Assembly: GCF_000518885.1 (NCBI RefSeq)
Contig: NZ_JAEL01000005.1
Span: forward strand, 1 to 64,000
Reading direction: 5' to 3'
DNA: 64,000 nt
From: Bacillus sp. J33
GTDB lineage: Bacteria > Bacillota > Bacilli > Bacillales > Cytobacillaceae
The translations under genes and the position numbers were made by a program. This document shows, piece after piece, positions 23,848 through 33,199 of this stretch; positions within the stretch are counted from its first letter, which is position 1, and each line of letters opens with the position of its first letter. The notes under the pieces are model-generated. The model saw nothing but the letters and a program-made list of their open reading frames with translations, did not search any database and was not told the origin of the DNA.

Positions 23848-24900
23848 TTATTTTGCCTTTTCAATCTCAGCAAGGAATTCGTCTACAATTTCTGCGCCGA
23901 TTTTATCTTTATACTTATCAATAACCGGCTTCACAGCTTCCTGGAACTTTTCAAATTCTCCATCCTTGATTTCTGTGAAAGTCATTTCCTTCTTTAAAGT
24001 TTCAAGAGATTCTTCAGCCACTTCACGGTTGCGCTGGCGGTTAAACCCACCAGCTTCTACTGCAGCCTTTGAAATAATTTCCTGCTGCTCAGCAGATAGC
24101 TCTTCCCAAATCTTTTTGCTGAACAAGAAGATAAACGGCGTGTATACGTGATTTGTATTTGAAACATGTTTCTGAACTTCAGGGTACTTACTTAACAAAA
24201 TGGTTGGATAAGGATTTTCCTGTCCATCAATGGTGCCCTGCTGCAAGGCAGTGAATAATTCCGTAAATGCCATTGGAGTAGGATTTGCACCAAGTGCTTT
24301 CCATGCATCTAAATGGATTTCATTTTCCATAGTCCGGATTTTCAACCCTTTAACATCTTCCATCCCTGCAACAGGCTTCACATCGTTTGTTAAGTTACGG
24401 AAGCCATTTTCCCACCAGGCAAGGCCAACTAGTCCCTGCTGGTCAACCATCTCAAGCATCTTGTCGCCAAACGGTCCATCCAGTACCTTGTCTGCCACTT
24501 CCTCATTTGGAACAGTGAACGGAAGGTCGAATACCCCAAACTCCGGAATGAAGTTTACAAGAGGTGATGTAGATGGAATCGTAATATCCAGCGTACCAAA
24601 CTGCAGCATTTCAATCGCAGAACGGTCATCGGCAATCTGGCCGGAATGATAAACTTCAACTGTTAAATCGTCGGATTCTGCTTCCACCAGCTCTTTAAAT
24701 TTCATGGCACCTTCATATTCAGGATGCTTGTCATTAACCCCGATACTAACCTTTATAGTACGCTTGCCGCCTTCGCCGCTGGCACTATCTGATGACCCGC
24801 TATCAGATGCGCCGGTCGAGCTTGAATTCCCTCCGCAGGCTGCCAGCACCATTGTGCTGATCATTAAAATACTCAGAAATAAAATGGACAATTTCTTCAT
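23848..24900 (-). CDS. dctP: TRAP substrate-binding lipoprotein (DctP), first system
   Basis: The 350-residue lipoprotein starts at ATG 24900, 7 nt after GAGGGGG. The signal peptide MKKLSILFLSILMISTMVLA ends at a lipobox Cys, followed by a Ser/Gly-rich linker. The DctP domain has VSIGVNDKHPEYEGAMKFKELVE, the ligand-contact block GLKIRTMENEIHLDAWKALGANPTPMAFTELFTALQQGTIDGQENP and a Lys-rich C-terminus. It is the first gene of the large minus-strand cluster; upstream are a candidate cre box and operator O1. Confidence 0.93.
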   Translation of the reverse strand: MKKLSILFLSILMISTMVLAACGGNSSSTGASDSGSSDSASGEGGKRTIKVSIGVNDKHPEYEGAMKFKELVEAESDDLTVEVYHSGQIADDRSAIEMLQFGTLDITIPSTSPLVNFIPEFGVFDLPFTVPNEEVADKVLDGPFGDKMLEMVDQQGLVGLAWWENGFRNLTNDVKPVAGMEDVKGLKIRTMENEIHLDAWKALGANPTPMAFTELFTALQQGTIDGQENPYPTILLSKYPEVQKHVSNTNHVYTPFIFLFSKKIWEELSAEQQEIISKAAVEAGGFNRQRNREVAEESLETLKKEMTFTEIKDGEFEKFQEAVKPVIDKYKDKIGAEIVDEFLAEIEKAK

Positions 24901-24988
24901 CAAATTTCCCCCTCAATTATTTTAAAAAATGATAGTGTACTCTATCTTTTGCGCTATCATTGGAAGTTCAATAAAGGCTTTTTGGAAA

Positions 24989-25001
24989 TAAAACGCTTTC
25001 A
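24989..25001 (-). promoter_or_regulatory. Candidate catabolite-responsive element (cre) before dctP1
   Basis: On the minus strand TGAAAGCGTTTTAT matches 12 of 14 positions of the CcpA consensus TGNAANCGNWNNCA. It lies about 90 nt upstream of the dctP1 start and downstream of the likely promoter at 25055-25060, a position where CcpA acts as a roadblock repressor. Prediction from sequence only. Confidence 0.45.
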
Positions 25002-25046
25002 TAGACTCTCAAAAAAATTTGTTATGTAAATCACCTCTTTATTTTT

Positions 25047-25080
25047 GTTTTACATTATAAAACTCTGTTCTGCATTGATG
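25047..25080. promoter_or_regulatory. Operator-like element O1 over the dctP1 promoter
   Basis: GTTTTACATTATAAAAC (25047-25063) is a perfect 6+5+6 palindrome, continued by TCTGTTCTGCATTGATG. Its minus strand contains TATAAT, a consensus -10 box, with a weak -35 (TTCATC) 17 nt before. The same composite occurs at 21838-21870 before the second TRAP operon. The coincidence of palindrome and -10 implies repression. Confidence 0.65.
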
Positions 25081-25219
25081 AACTTATTTGTATTGTACTT
25101 TTGTGGTTTTTATTTGTCAAACTATTTTTTATATTCTAAATGGATTGTAAAATTGAAACTATCTTAAGAAAATATGATGGATGTTTAGTGTGCAGAACAT
25201 AAAGGAGGAAGAGGATTTA

Positions 25220-25288
25220 ATGCTATACTGGCAAAGGTTTTTTAGCGAAAAAATTTTTCTTTCATTGAAAAAGCTTTGCTGGTTATGA
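25220..25288 (+). CDS. Possible 22-residue small ORF in the prfB-TRAP intergenic region
   Basis: An ATG at 25220 follows AAAGGAGGAAGAGGA closely and reads MLYWQRFFSEKIFLSLKKLC then two more residues before TGA. The strong RBS is the only support; the peptide is short, basic and hydrophobic. I know no homologue. The rest of 24901-25607 holds promoter elements, array B and the prfB terminator and no other gene. Confidence 0.2.
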   Translation: MLYWQRFFSEKIFLSLKKLCWL

Positions 25289-25424
25289 GGTTCAATAGTT
25301 ATGGGCTGGTTTGGAGTCAAAATCTCTTAAGAAAACTAATTCTTCTCAGCTTTTTGGTGCCGTTTTGCCGGCTGTATTCCGAATTAAGGGGAAAATACTA
25401 GCTTTAAAAGCTATTTTATATATA

Positions 25425-25516
25425 TATCATCAACTTTGGCCGTTTTTTCATCAACTTCGATGATATATCGGCAACTAAGCCATTTTATCAGCAACTTTTT
25501 CAGATATATCATCAAC
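25425..25516. repeat. Array B of the 20-21-bp phased motif (TATCATCAAC/TATCGGCAAC)
   Basis: Related 10-mers begin at 25425 (TATCATCAAC), 25446 (TTTCATCAAC), 25466 (TATCGGCAAC), 25486 (TATCAGCAAC) and 25507 (TATCATCAAC): steps of 21, 20, 20 and 21 bp. Spacers are unrelated and AT-rich. It lies between the prfB terminator (25571-25600) and the TRAP promoter. Same architecture as arrays A, C and D. Confidence 0.85.
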
Positions 25517-25570
25517 TGGGGCAAAAATGCCAAGTTTCAGTTTTATTTATAAGTTTATTTTTCACAAAAA

Positions 25571-25600
25571 AACCAATGCCAGGTATTGCCGGCATTGGTT
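25571..25600 (-). terminator. prfB terminator
   Basis: AACCAATGCC (25571-25580) pairs with GGCATTGGTT (25591-25600); the minus strand continues with a T run at 25564-25570. It is located 8 nt after the prfB stop codon. Confidence 0.85.
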
Positions 25601-25607
25601 TTGGTTT

Positions 25608-26721
25608 TTAGTCCTGGGACAAACTCAATCTTGACCGCAGGTATGCGTTAATAAAGATATCAAGGTCTCCGTCCATGACTCCCTGCACATTTCCGACTTC
25701 TGTGTTGGTGCGGTGGTCTTTCACCATGGAGTATGGATGGAAAACGTAAGAGCGGATTTGGCTTCCCCAGCCGATTTCTTTTTGTTCGCCGCGGATTTCA
25801 GCCAGTTCTGCTTCCTGCTCTTCAATTTTCTTTTGATAGAGCTTGGCTTGAAGCATTTTCATGGCGCGTTCGCGGTTTTTGATTTGGGAACGCTCTGTTT
25901 GGCACGTTACCACGACATTGGTCGGCAAGTGCGTGATCCGGACAGCTGAGTCAGTGGTGTTGATATGCTGGCCGCCGGCGCCGCTTGCACGGTACGTATC
26001 AATTTTCAGGTCTTCAGTACGGATATCAATTTCAATTTCGTCATTGAATTCCGGCATGACTTCACAGGATACGAATGAAGTATGGCGGCGGCCTGATGAA
26101 TCGAATGGTGAGATCCGGACTAGACGGTGTACGCCTTTTTCAGCTTTCAAGTAGCCGTATGCGTTGTGTCCCTTTATGCTGAGCGTAACACTTTTGATGC
26201 CCGCTTCATCACCAGGAAGGTAATCAAGCGTTTCAACTTTGAAGCCCTTCTTCTCTGCCCAGCGTGTGTACATGCGAAGAAGCATGCTTCCCCAGTCCTG
26301 TGACTCGGTTCCGCCTGCACCAGGATGCAGTTCAAGGATGGCGTTGTTTTTGTCATATTCTTCGCTTAAAAGAAGCTGAAGCTCGAAGTCTTTCAGGCGC
26401 TTCACTAAATCTTTAAGCTCATCAACAAGCTCGGCCTGCAGGTCTTCATCGCTCTCCTCTTTTACAAGCTCATACGTTAATTCCAGGTTCTCGAACGTTT
26501 CGTTTAAATCATAAAATTCATTTACCTGGTCCTTCAGGGCATTGGATTCATTGATGACACCCTGTGCCGCCTGCTGGTCATCCCAGAATCCAGGCTGCAG
26601 CATAACATCGTCAAGCTCGGCAATACGCGCCTCTTTGTTTTCTAAGTCAAAGAGACCCCCTAAAGTCCGCTAAAATTTTAGCTGTTTTTTCAAGTTCATT
26701 ACGAATATCTGCTAATTCCAT
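25608..26721 (-). CDS. prfB: Peptide chain release factor 2, with programmed +1 frameshift
   Basis: RF2 recognises UGA/UAA stop codons and triggers peptide release through the GGQ loop (GAGGQHIN). The gene begins at ATG 26721 ([20 protein letters not shown]) and meets an in-frame TGA at 26647-26649. The preceding AGGGGGTCTCTTTGAC is the classical autoregulatory frameshift site: an internal Shine-Dalgarno-like AGGGGG followed by CTT TGA C. After the +1 shift the frame runs to 25608, giving 370 residues. The stop-recognition SPF tripeptide is present in [15 protein letters not shown]. It follows secA as in B. subtilis, with 416 nt between. Confidence 0.96.
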
Positions 26722-26804
26722 TCCTGTCACCTCAAAAATTATTTTCACCTATTATAGCGTGTTTATCTTGAAAAGGCATATTTGTTTCAAATTATAAAGG
26801 CTCT

Positions 26805-26960
26805 CTTAACTTTGAGTGTTGATTTCCGCTGAAGGCACTCGCTTTCCGCGGGGCGGGCGGTGAGCCGCCTCGGCGCACCCCGCCTGTGGGGTCTCACCTG
26901 TCCCGCTGCTCCCGAAGGAGTCTCCCACCTTCCGCTTCAATCAACACGTAGCTTCCACAC
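26805..26960. repeat. MITE-like GC-rich repeat with TGTTGATT ends
   Basis: The segment runs from TTAACTTTGAGTGTTGATTT through a GC-rich core (CTTTCCGCGGGGCGGGCGG and CACCCCGCCTGTGGGG) to CTTCAATCAACAC. The ends form an inverted repeat (GTGTTGATT/AATCAACAC). It is non-coding and the same family as 14229-14440 and 11410-11492. With the terminator at 27109 it fills the prfB-secA gap (26722-27137), where I see no gene. Confidence 0.75.
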
Positions 26961-27108
26961 CGTGTTTAAAAAAGGGGCTAAAAATCTAAATGGCATGGGC
27001 GGAGTCTGGATTCGCTTCCTATAAAGGTAAGCTGGCTTCTTAGGCGCCAGTCAAATTCCTCTACCCTTTCCATAACGCGGAGCCCTCACCTTTATTACAA
27101 AAGGAGAA

Positions 27109-27129
27109 GCCGGCAAAGCTGTTGCCGGC
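27109..27129 (-). terminator. secA terminator
   Basis: GCCGGCAA (27109-27116) pairs with TTGCCGGC (27122-27129) and the minus strand continues TTCTCCTTTTG. It lies directly after the secA stop at 27138. Confidence 0.65.
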
Positions 27130-27137
27130 CCCGTTGC

Positions 27138-29651
27138 TTATTTCTCTGCACCACAGCAGTTTTTATATTTTTTGCCGCTTCCGCAGATGCATGGATCGTT
27201 GCGTCCGATGTCCCTCTGCTTGACGACTGGCTTTTTCTTAACCTTCTCACCGTCTTCTTTCGGGTTGACGGCCTGTCCTTTTGCAACTTCCTGGCGCTCA
27301 AGGTTGTTGCGGATTTCAGCTTTCATGATGTACTTGGCAACATCTTCTTCGATGGAAGCGACCATGTTTTCGAACATGGCGAATCCTTCTCCCTGATACT
27401 CACGAAGCGGATCTGTCTGGCCATACGCACGAAGGTGGATACCCTGGCGAAGCTGGTCCATGGCGTCGATGTGATCCATCCATTTGGAGTCAACGGCGCG
27501 CAGCACGATAACTTTTTCGAATTCGCGCATTTGCTCCGGACTAAGCATTTGCTCTTTTTCATCGTAGCGCTCTTTGACTTTCGCAAAAATGGTTTCGACG
27601 ATTTCTTCTGTATCCTTGCCGCGGATATCGTTAATTGTCAGATCGCCTTCATTTAGAAGGTTTCCATTTACATAGTCAATGATGCCCTGAAGATTCCAGT
27701 TTTCTTCGTCTTCATGACCAGGCGCATAACCTGCCACATTGCGCTCGATGCTGGTCAGGATCATCTTCTCAACGATTTCTCTTAGGTTCTCAGACTCAAG
27801 AACTTCATTACGCTGACCGTATAGGATTTCACGCTGCTGGCGAAGAACATCGTCGTAGGATAGAAGCTGCTTACGTGCATCAAAGTTGTTGCCCTCAACG
27901 CGTTTTTGCGCAGATTCAACAGCTCTGGAAACCATTTTACTTTGGATTGGCTGGGAATCATCCATGCCAAGGCGCTCCATCATTGATTTCATATTGTCAG
28001 AGCCAAAACGGCGCATCAGTTCATCTTCCATAGAAAGGTAGAACTGCGTTACCCCTGGATCTCCCTGACGGCCGGAACGTCCGCGGAGCTGATTATCAAT
28101 ACGTCTGCTCTCGTGGCGTTCTGTACCAATCACACATAGTCCGCCAAGTTCCTTCACGCCTTCACCAAGCTTGATATCCGTACCGCGGCCCGCCATGTTT
28201 GTGGCAATGGTTACAGAGCCCTTCTTGCCGGCGTCCGCAATGATTTCCGCTTCACGGCCATGGTTCTTCGCGTTCAGGACGTTATGCGGAACGCCTTTTT
28301 TGCTAAGGTATTTTGAAATGATTTCAGATGTTTCGATTGCCACTGTACCGACAAGCACAGGCTGTCCCTTTTTATGGCGCTCGGCGATATCTTCCACAAC
28401 CGCACGGAACTTCCCGTCCATGGTTGCGTAAATTAGATCTGGACGGTCGTCACGGGCAATTGGGCGGTTTGTCGGAATGACAACAACATTCATATTGTAA
28501 ATATTGCGGAATTCCTCTTCTTCCGTTTTTGCTGTACCAGTCATACCGGCAAGCTTTTCATACATACGGAAGTAATTCTGGAATGTAATCGTCGCAAGTG
28601 TCATGCTCTCGTTCTGGATTTCCAGGCCTTCTTTCGCTTCGATTGCCTGGTGGAGTCCATCGCTGTAACGGCGGCCCTTCATCAGACGGCCTGTAAATTG
28701 GTCGACAATAACAATTTCGCCGTCCTGGACAACATAATCCACATCAAGGTGCATGCTGGAATGCGCTTTTAGCGCCTGTGTAATATGGTGGTTAAGCGCC
28801 ACATGGGAGATGTCGAAAAGGTTATCGATCCCAAATGCCTTCTCTGCTTTTGTCATCCCTTCTTCAGTCAGCTGAACCCCTTTTGTTTTTTCATCATACG
28901 TGTAGTCCTCGTCTTTTTTCAGGCGGCTGACAAAGGCATTTGCCTGGATATAAAGCTGGGTGGACTTTTGCGCAGAGCCGGAAATGATAAGCGGCGTACG
29001 CGCTTCATCGATGAGGATGGAGTCGACTTCATCGATTACGGCGTAATGAAGCGGGCGCTGAACCTTCTGCTCTTTGTAAAGAACCATATTATCGCGAAGA
29101 TAGTCAAAGCCAAGCTCATTGTTCGTGCTGTATGTGATATCGGCCGCATATGCCGCCTGCTTTTCTTCCTTGGAAAGTCCATTCAGGTTAAGGCCGACAG
29201 TAAGGCCAAGGAATTCGTAAAGCTGGCCCATTTCTGTGGCGTCACGGCTGGCAAGGTATTCATTGACTGTTACAACGTGAACACCTTTGCCTGTTAATGC
29301 ATTGAGGTAAACCGGCATGGTCGCAGTCAGGGTTTTACCTTCACCGGTTTTCATCTCGGAGATATTGCCTTCGTGCAGGGAGATTCCCCCCATTAACTGG
29401 ACTGGATATGGATATAAGCCAAGAACACGCTTTGCTGCTTCACGGACAACCGCAAATGCTTCGATCAGCATATCGTCCACGGATTCACCTTTTTGGTAGC
29501 GATTCTTGAATTCTTCCGTTTTTGCGCGCAGCTGCTCGTCCGATAATTTTTCCATATCAGATGATAGCGCATCGATTTGTTCTGCCATTTTGGTGAGACG
29601 TTTTAGTTCGCGTTTATTTTGATCAAACACTTTATTTAAAATCCCAAGCAT
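27138..29651 (-). CDS. secA: Preprotein translocase ATPase SecA
   Basis: SecA is the ATP motor that drives preproteins through SecYEG. The 837-residue protein has the usual order: NBD1 with Walker [10 protein letters not shown] (about 102-110) and [13 protein letters not shown], the preprotein cross-linking domain, NBD2 with [11 protein letters not shown] and [11 protein letters not shown], a helical scaffold/wing region, and a C-terminal SEC-C zinc motif [13 protein letters not shown] that binds SecB or ribosomes in other species. Length is normal. In B. subtilis hpf lies just upstream; here about 14 kb of other genes intervenes. Confidence 0.98.
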   Translation of the reverse strand: MLGILNKVFDQNKRELKRLTKMAEQIDALSSDMEKLSDEQLRAKTEEFKNRYQKGESVDDMLIEAFAVVREAAKRVLGLYPYPVQLMGGISLHEGNISEMKTGEGKTLTATMPVYLNALTGKGVHVVTVNEYLASRDATEMGQLYEFLGLTVGLNLNGLSKEEKQAAYAADITYSTNNELGFDYLRDNMVLYKEQKVQRPLHYAVIDEVDSILIDEARTPLIISGSAQKSTQLYIQANAFVSRLKKDEDYTYDEKTKGVQLTEEGMTKAEKAFGIDNLFDISHVALNHHITQALKAHSSMHLDVDYVVQDGEIVIVDQFTGRLMKGRRYSDGLHQAIEAKEGLEIQNESMTLATITFQNYFRMYEKLAGMTGTAKTEEEEFRNIYNMNVVVIPTNRPIARDDRPDLIYATMDGKFRAVVEDIAERHKKGQPVLVGTVAIETSEIISKYLSKKGVPHNVLNAKNHGREAEIIADAGKKGSVTIATNMAGRGTDIKLGEGVKELGGLCVIGTERHESRRIDNQLRGRSGRQGDPGVTQFYLSMEDELMRRFGSDNMKSMMERLGMDDSQPIQSKMVSRAVESAQKRVEGNNFDARKQLLSYDDVLRQQREILYGQRNEVLESENLREIVEKMILTSIERNVAGYAPGHEDEENWNLQGIIDYVNGNLLNEGDLTINDIRGKDTEEIVETIFAKVKERYDEKEQMLSPEQMREFEKVIVLRAVDSKWMDHIDAMDQLRQGIHLRAYGQTDPLREYQGEGFAMFENMVASIEEDVAKYIMKAEIRNNLERQEVAKGQAVNPKEDGEKVKKKPVVKQRDIGRNDPCICGSGKKYKNCCGAEK

Positions 29652-29703
29652 TAAAAACGCTCCTTTATGTTGGATATGAGAGTCATTTGCTGATCCGCCT
29701 GTT

Positions 29704-29842
29704 AAAGTGAAACTTCAACCAGTAGAGGCTTTATCCCACTGATTGTTAGTTGAACCAATCGGGCCTTTACGGGCAGCTGGACTCCCGCTTTTCATCCTTC
29801 GATTCCTCTGAGTCTTGAAGAGGAGTCTTACTGACCGTTAGA
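29704..29842. repeat. Intergenic repeat family R2, short copy
   Basis: The stretch from AAAGTGAAACTTCAACCAG to CTTACTGACCGTTAGA is shared in outline with 44536-44763: both contain GGTTAGTTGAAC-like, CAATCGGGC, GGGCAG and TACTGACCGTTA blocks in the same order. It is non-coding. This copy lacks the GC-rich block present in the other copy. It fills most of the gap upstream of secA (29652-29964). Confidence 0.7.
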
Positions 29843-29964
29843 CTGCGATAAATAAAAAAGATTCGCTTTTTGCCGGCGGAATCCTCCCATAAAAATTCAC
29901 ATTATTTCTTATTAATATTACCACTTTGGGAGGGGGGTGACAACTTATGCTAATTTTGAGGTGT

Positions 29965-30957
29965 TTATTCTAAAGCCTTCATTCGCTGATAGTGCGGCAT
30001 CGGGAAATAAACCCTGCCCTTTTTGGTGCCGGAATAGGGCAGCTGCATGCTAATTAGAAGCTTTTTAGCTATATCACCCGATGAAAGGTGCAAAAAGCGG
30101 GAGATTTGCTGATTGGTTAAGGGAGTATGGTTGTTTAGGAGGAAGAGATCATTGATGGCTTGGATGTGAGCATGTTTGTCTTTGGCCTGGCATTTGGGGC
30201 AATACCATGTTCCAAAGTGGCGCTTCATTGGCTTATTTGAACAAACACTGCATATCACCCCTGTTTGGATTTCGGATATTGGGATTTCATAGTGCTTTAA
30301 AATATCAAACGTTTTGGGAGAATGCTCTTTTAAAAGGGAGCGGGACATTTTCTTTAAGTCTTTTAATGACAGGAGCTCATTTTTGTAAGTTGTTTTCATT
30401 TTTTCGATTTGTTTGAGGAGGTATTGGACATGCAGAACTCTTTGCAGTGTTTTGGCGTAGCCGGGAGCAGCTTTGAGGATGGTTGAGGGTTTGCTGATGA
30501 TGACGAAAAATTCAATTGGGATATTAACATTTCGCTTCTGGAGCCATTTTTTCAATTCGGTACACTGTTGGCTGGCTTGTTCAATCGGATTTGGATATCC
30601 TTTTGTTTCTCCTCTGCTATTTGTTTGAATTAGCTGGTGGAAGTCCGGGTCAAAATATAAGGTTCCCCCGCAGTTTTTAACTTCTAAAATTAGCACAAAA
30701 GCGGAGTTAAGGAGCAGAGTGTCGATTTGGAAGAAATGCTTTCCGTTTGAAAGGCGGAGATCATGGAGGATTAGATACTCTTTTTCCGGCAGTTTGCTCA
30801 AGTGGAAATCGATTGCTTGCTCTCCTTTGCAGCCTGCAATTCTGTTCGTTTGGTCAGACTCAATTTTAGTCCGCTTTGGGTGATTCTGCGAGATTCTTTT
30901 TAGCAGGGCATGATTTTTCTGTATTCTGATGGGCAGAAATCGTTCTTTTTCAATCAA
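29965..30957 (-). CDS. NERD-domain protein with C-terminal zinc ribbon
   Basis: NERD is a nuclease-related domain. Here residues about 38-160 carry the core GEQAIDFHLSKLPEKEYLILHDLRL, QIDTLLLNSAFVLILEVKN (the D...E-x-K nuclease-like motif) and a Gln/Ser-rich helix. A C-terminal CSVCSNKPMKRHFGTWYCPKC motif is a zinc ribbon, followed by a winged-helix-like segment (LTNQQISRFLHLSSGDIAKKLL). I choose TTG 30957, with AAGGAG 8 nt upstream (330 residues); a GTG at 30966 overlaps the RBS. Stand-alone NERD proteins are common in Bacillaceae and their function is not established. Confidence 0.8.
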   Translation of the reverse strand: MIEKERFLPIRIQKNHALLKRISQNHPKRTKIESDQTNRIAGCKGEQAIDFHLSKLPEKEYLILHDLRLSNGKHFFQIDTLLLNSAFVLILEVKNCGGTLYFDPDFHQLIQTNSRGETKGYPNPIEQASQQCTELKKWLQKRNVNIPIEFFVIISKPSTILKAAPGYAKTLQRVLHVQYLLKQIEKMKTTYKNELLSLKDLKKMSRSLLKEHSPKTFDILKHYEIPISEIQTGVICSVCSNKPMKRHFGTWYCPKCQAKDKHAHIQAINDLFLLNNHTPLTNQQISRFLHLSSGDIAKKLLISMQLPYSGTKKGRVYFPMPHYQRMKALE

Positions 30958-31049
30958 AAGCAACACTCCTTATTGGATTTGAAAAGAAGATTCGCCTTTG
31001 GAAGAAAATTCTCCTGCATTTTTTCATCATTTTTCAGCTTCAAAATATA

Positions 31050-31160
31050 TATCCGTCACCTTGCAGGATTTATCGGTCAGTTTTTGATTTTATCAGTCAC
31101 TTTCTGGATATATCGGTCAGATATCAATTTTATCGGTCACTTTTTCAATATATCGGTCAG
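31050..31160. repeat. Array C of the 20-bp phased motif (TATCGGTCAG)
   Basis: Units begin at 31050 (TATCCGTCAC), 31071 (TATCGGTCAG), 31091 (TATCAGTCAC), 31111 (TATCGGTCAG), 31131 (TATCGGTCAC) and 31151 (TATCGGTCAG): one 21-bp then four exact 20-bp steps. The last unit continues into AGTTCGCG, as in array D. It lies between the terminator of the SEC-C gene and the NERD gene. Confidence 0.9.
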
Positions 31161-31204
31161 TTCGCGTCCTATCAACATTACTCCATTCACAAGGTGAAAA
31201 AAGA

Positions 31205-31234
31205 AAAAACGGAGAGCCCGCGCCCTCCGTTTTT
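31205..31234 (-). terminator. Terminator of the SEC-C protein gene
   Basis: AAAAACGGAG (31205-31214) pairs with CTCCGTTTTT (31225-31234) around a GC-rich loop. The stem overlaps the stop codon of the gene ending at 31233. The hairpin and flanks resemble the one at 35765-35795 next to array D. Confidence 0.85.
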
Positions 31235-32291
31235 ATGAATTCGACTCCTCGATTAACTGGCGGATTGTATCCTCAACTTCATTATAAATCTCACCATAAT
31301 ACGTCGACACGCGGCTTGCATTGATGCCATATTTTTCGCCGACTTCTTTCTGAGTCAAAGTTTCCTGTGTATCAGCTATGGTAGTAACTAAATAGCGGAG
31401 ACCTGCAACGTAATTGCCCGGCTTTTTCACCTGTTTGCGTGTCTTCTCGCAGTAGTCCATCCAAAGCGAAATTCCCATGCCGATAATCCATGGTTCTTCC
31501 CCTGCTGCGATCATATCGTCCCTGAATATTTCAGCCACCTGCTCAGCACCCTTGCTCGGCCAGTCGAAATTATCCATTGTCGGGACAGAAACCGATTTTG
31601 GTGTCTCGTGCATAAGATCGACGAGATATTCTGCCAGGTACTCTTCCGGGTCATCATATCCTTTATCATCAAATGAATATCGAATATAATCTTCAAAATG
31701 TGCAGCATTTTCTTTCGGCAGATCAAAAATAGCCGGAAATGCCAGGTATTCTTCTCCATATGGAAGAAGCATCGCAAAGGCAAAACTGCCTTCCTCAAAG
31801 CCATTCAAATCGCCAAAAAGCGAAACATTATAGATTGTTCCTGTTAGGGTATCCTTTATGACAGCCCGATCTTCTGAAACTTCAGTGAAGATCCCAGCCA
31901 CTGCCTTGCCTTCTGTCCAGGATTGCAAAATGCTTTTCAACCGCGGACGTGCAATGTATGGCAATTTTTCATGAATGAATTCGTCCATAACGGAGGCTTC
32001 TTCCTCTAAAGTACCGAAAAGGATAAACCAGAAGGTATGAACAAATTCGTAAAACTCTTTTTCTTCACCTTTGATATCCTCGAGAATATCCAAAAGATCG
32101 ACAAAATCAGCTTTTATGTCCTCCCCATAATGAGTAAGGGCAAATACCCTCGCTTCCTTTTGAAGCTCAATGACTTCATGGTTCAATACGTCTTTAATGG
32201 AAACAGCATCCTTGCTGCCGCAGCACTTCTTATATTTTTTCCCGCTGCCGCACGGGCATGGCTCATTTCTGCTTACTTTTACTGTTGACAT
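31233..32291 (-). CDS. SEC-C zinc-motif protein of unknown function
   Basis: The 352-residue protein begins with a SEC-C motif ([17 protein letters not shown], about 8-24), a zinc knuckle first seen at the SecA C-terminus. The long middle is acidic and helical with no enzyme signature. A C-terminal segment (LTQKEVGEKYGINASRVSTYYGEI, about 315-338) looks like a helix-turn-helix. No membrane segment or signal peptide is seen. It is followed by a strong terminator and array C. Stand-alone SEC-C proteins are thought to be adaptors for nucleic acid or protein; that is general knowledge, not evidence here. Confidence 0.75.
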   Translation of the reverse strand: MSTVKVSRNEPCPCGSGKKYKKCCGSKDAVSIKDVLNHEVIELQKEARVFALTHYGEDIKADFVDLLDILEDIKGEEKEFYEFVHTFWFILFGTLEEEASVMDEFIHEKLPYIARPRLKSILQSWTEGKAVAGIFTEVSEDRAVIKDTLTGTIYNVSLFGDLNGFEEGSFAFAMLLPYGEEYLAFPAIFDLPKENAAHFEDYIRYSFDDKGYDDPEEYLAEYLVDLMHETPKSVSVPTMDNFDWPSKGAEQVAEIFRDDMIAAGEEPWIIGMGISLWMDYCEKTRKQVKKPGNYVAGLRYLVTTIADTQETLTQKEVGEKYGINASRVSTYYGEIYNEVEDTIRQLIEESNS

Positions 32292-32304
32292 GCTTTAAAT
32301 CCTC

Positions 32305-32706
32305 TCAATCAATAATTAATCCCTTAAGCCAATTCTCTATTTCTTTTTTGGCATATTCGTGTTCAAAGGAGTTCCATTCATCCCATAGCTCCGTTTCATA
32401 AAGTACATCTTTAAAATGGCGAAATGGCTTTTTCTTGCTAAGGGCACGATAAATTTTTTCAGCCACCTTTTCCTTCTCCAGGCTTTCTGCGAAGGATTCC
32501 CTTAACTTATATGCTTCGAAGCTATCCATCTTGGGGATCGCCACATATCTCTCTTCACTTTCCTCGTCATCCCAGTCAATTCCAGGCTCCCCTGTTATGA
32601 GAGGGTTCTCATCAATAACGATCGTTTTTTCCGTAAGGTCATAATAATAGGATAGGTAGTTATCGCCCTCTAAATAAACATCTATCAAATCTCCAACATC
32701 ATGCAT
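32305..32706 (-). CDS. UPF0158-family protein
   Basis: I take ATG 32706 (MHDVGDLIDVYLEGDNY), with GGAG 9 nt upstream, which gives 133 residues. The motif order EERYVAIPKMDSFEAYKLRESFAESL, KKKPFRHFKDVLYETELWDEW and a C-terminal helix is that of UPF0158 proteins, whose function is unknown. The open frame continues 84 codons upstream, but that part looks like the remains of a different, zinc-ribbon gene (see 32707-33083). The start lies 13 nt beyond the stop side of the SEC-C gene, so the two are probably co-transcribed. Confidence 0.7.
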   Translation of the reverse strand: MHDVGDLIDVYLEGDNYLSYYYDLTEKTIVIDENPLITGEPGIDWDDEESEERYVAIPKMDSFEAYKLRESFAESLEKEKVAEKIYRALSKKKPFRHFKDVLYETELWDEWNSFEHEYAKKEIENWLKGLIID

Positions 32707-33083
32707 TCTACCACGCTCCATAACTTTTTTTCTACTTTCAGCACAATTACCATTTGTTTTACCATTTTTCCAAAAAAACGCAAAATAAGATACCTGATTT
32801 TTCAGGCATCTCAATCGTTTTTCCTTTTCCAGGAAGGTTCCTTTTATAAATAGATCATCGTAAGAAAGGTCATCATCATTTTCGTCTATCATTTTATCAC
32901 ATTTTGAACAGGAGATAAATGTATCTGTGATATGAAATCCAACATATCCATAGGTCACCTCTTGTATATCCCATATGGTTTCCCACTCAATTTCAAAAGT
33001 GTGGCTGCAGTGCTTCAGTGAAATTCACATGTACCAAAATCTCCCTTTTTCTTCTTATTCCGTTTAGACTTTCTTTTTCCCAA
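32707..33083 (-). pseudogene. Frameshifted zinc-ribbon protein gene
   Basis: A TTG at 33083 with GAGGTG upstream reads MGKRKSKRNKKKKGDFGTCEFH and then a stop at about 33015. In the +1-type neighbouring frame the text continues without a start as KHCSHTFEIEWETIWDIQ, followed by FISCSKCD and RCLKNQ. Restoring one missing base after GTCEFH would give a continuous chain with CKHC and CSKC zinc-ribbon pairs. That frame then runs into UPF0158, so the original 3' end is also lost or fused. A sequencing error cannot be excluded. Confidence 0.5.
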
Positions 33084-33100
33084 TTTATTGCACCTCTAAT

Positions 33101-33181
33101 TCATATCGTTACAGCATAGTGCTTTACAAATGGATCTTCACTTAAAAGCGCTGATTCGATTCTTTCCAGAAATTCCGTCAT
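33101..33181 (-). pseudogene. Truncated 26-residue gene start
   Basis: An ATG at 33181, preceded by AAAGGAAAGGA, reads MTEFLERIESALLSEDPFVK and six more residues, then stops at 33101. The peptide looks like the opening helix of a HEAT-like repeat protein and ends abruptly. I interpret it as a gene remnant in a decaying interval (32707-33199) just downstream of the helicase gene. Confidence 0.35.
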
Positions 33182-33199
33182 ATTTGGTATCCTTTCCTT

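Noticed and set aside
26647-26721. A separate 24-residue peptide before prfB
   Set aside because: It is the zero-frame start of prfB; the AGGGGG...CTTTGAC site is the known programmed frameshift.
28785-29297. 170-codon plus-strand open frame inside secA
   Set aside because: It lies wholly antisense to a strongly conserved gene, has no RBS and no recognisable domain.
31050-31160. Possible CRISPR array
   Set aside because: The repeat core is only about 10 bp with 10-bp spacers; CRISPR repeats and spacers are 24-40 bp. No cas genes are nearby.
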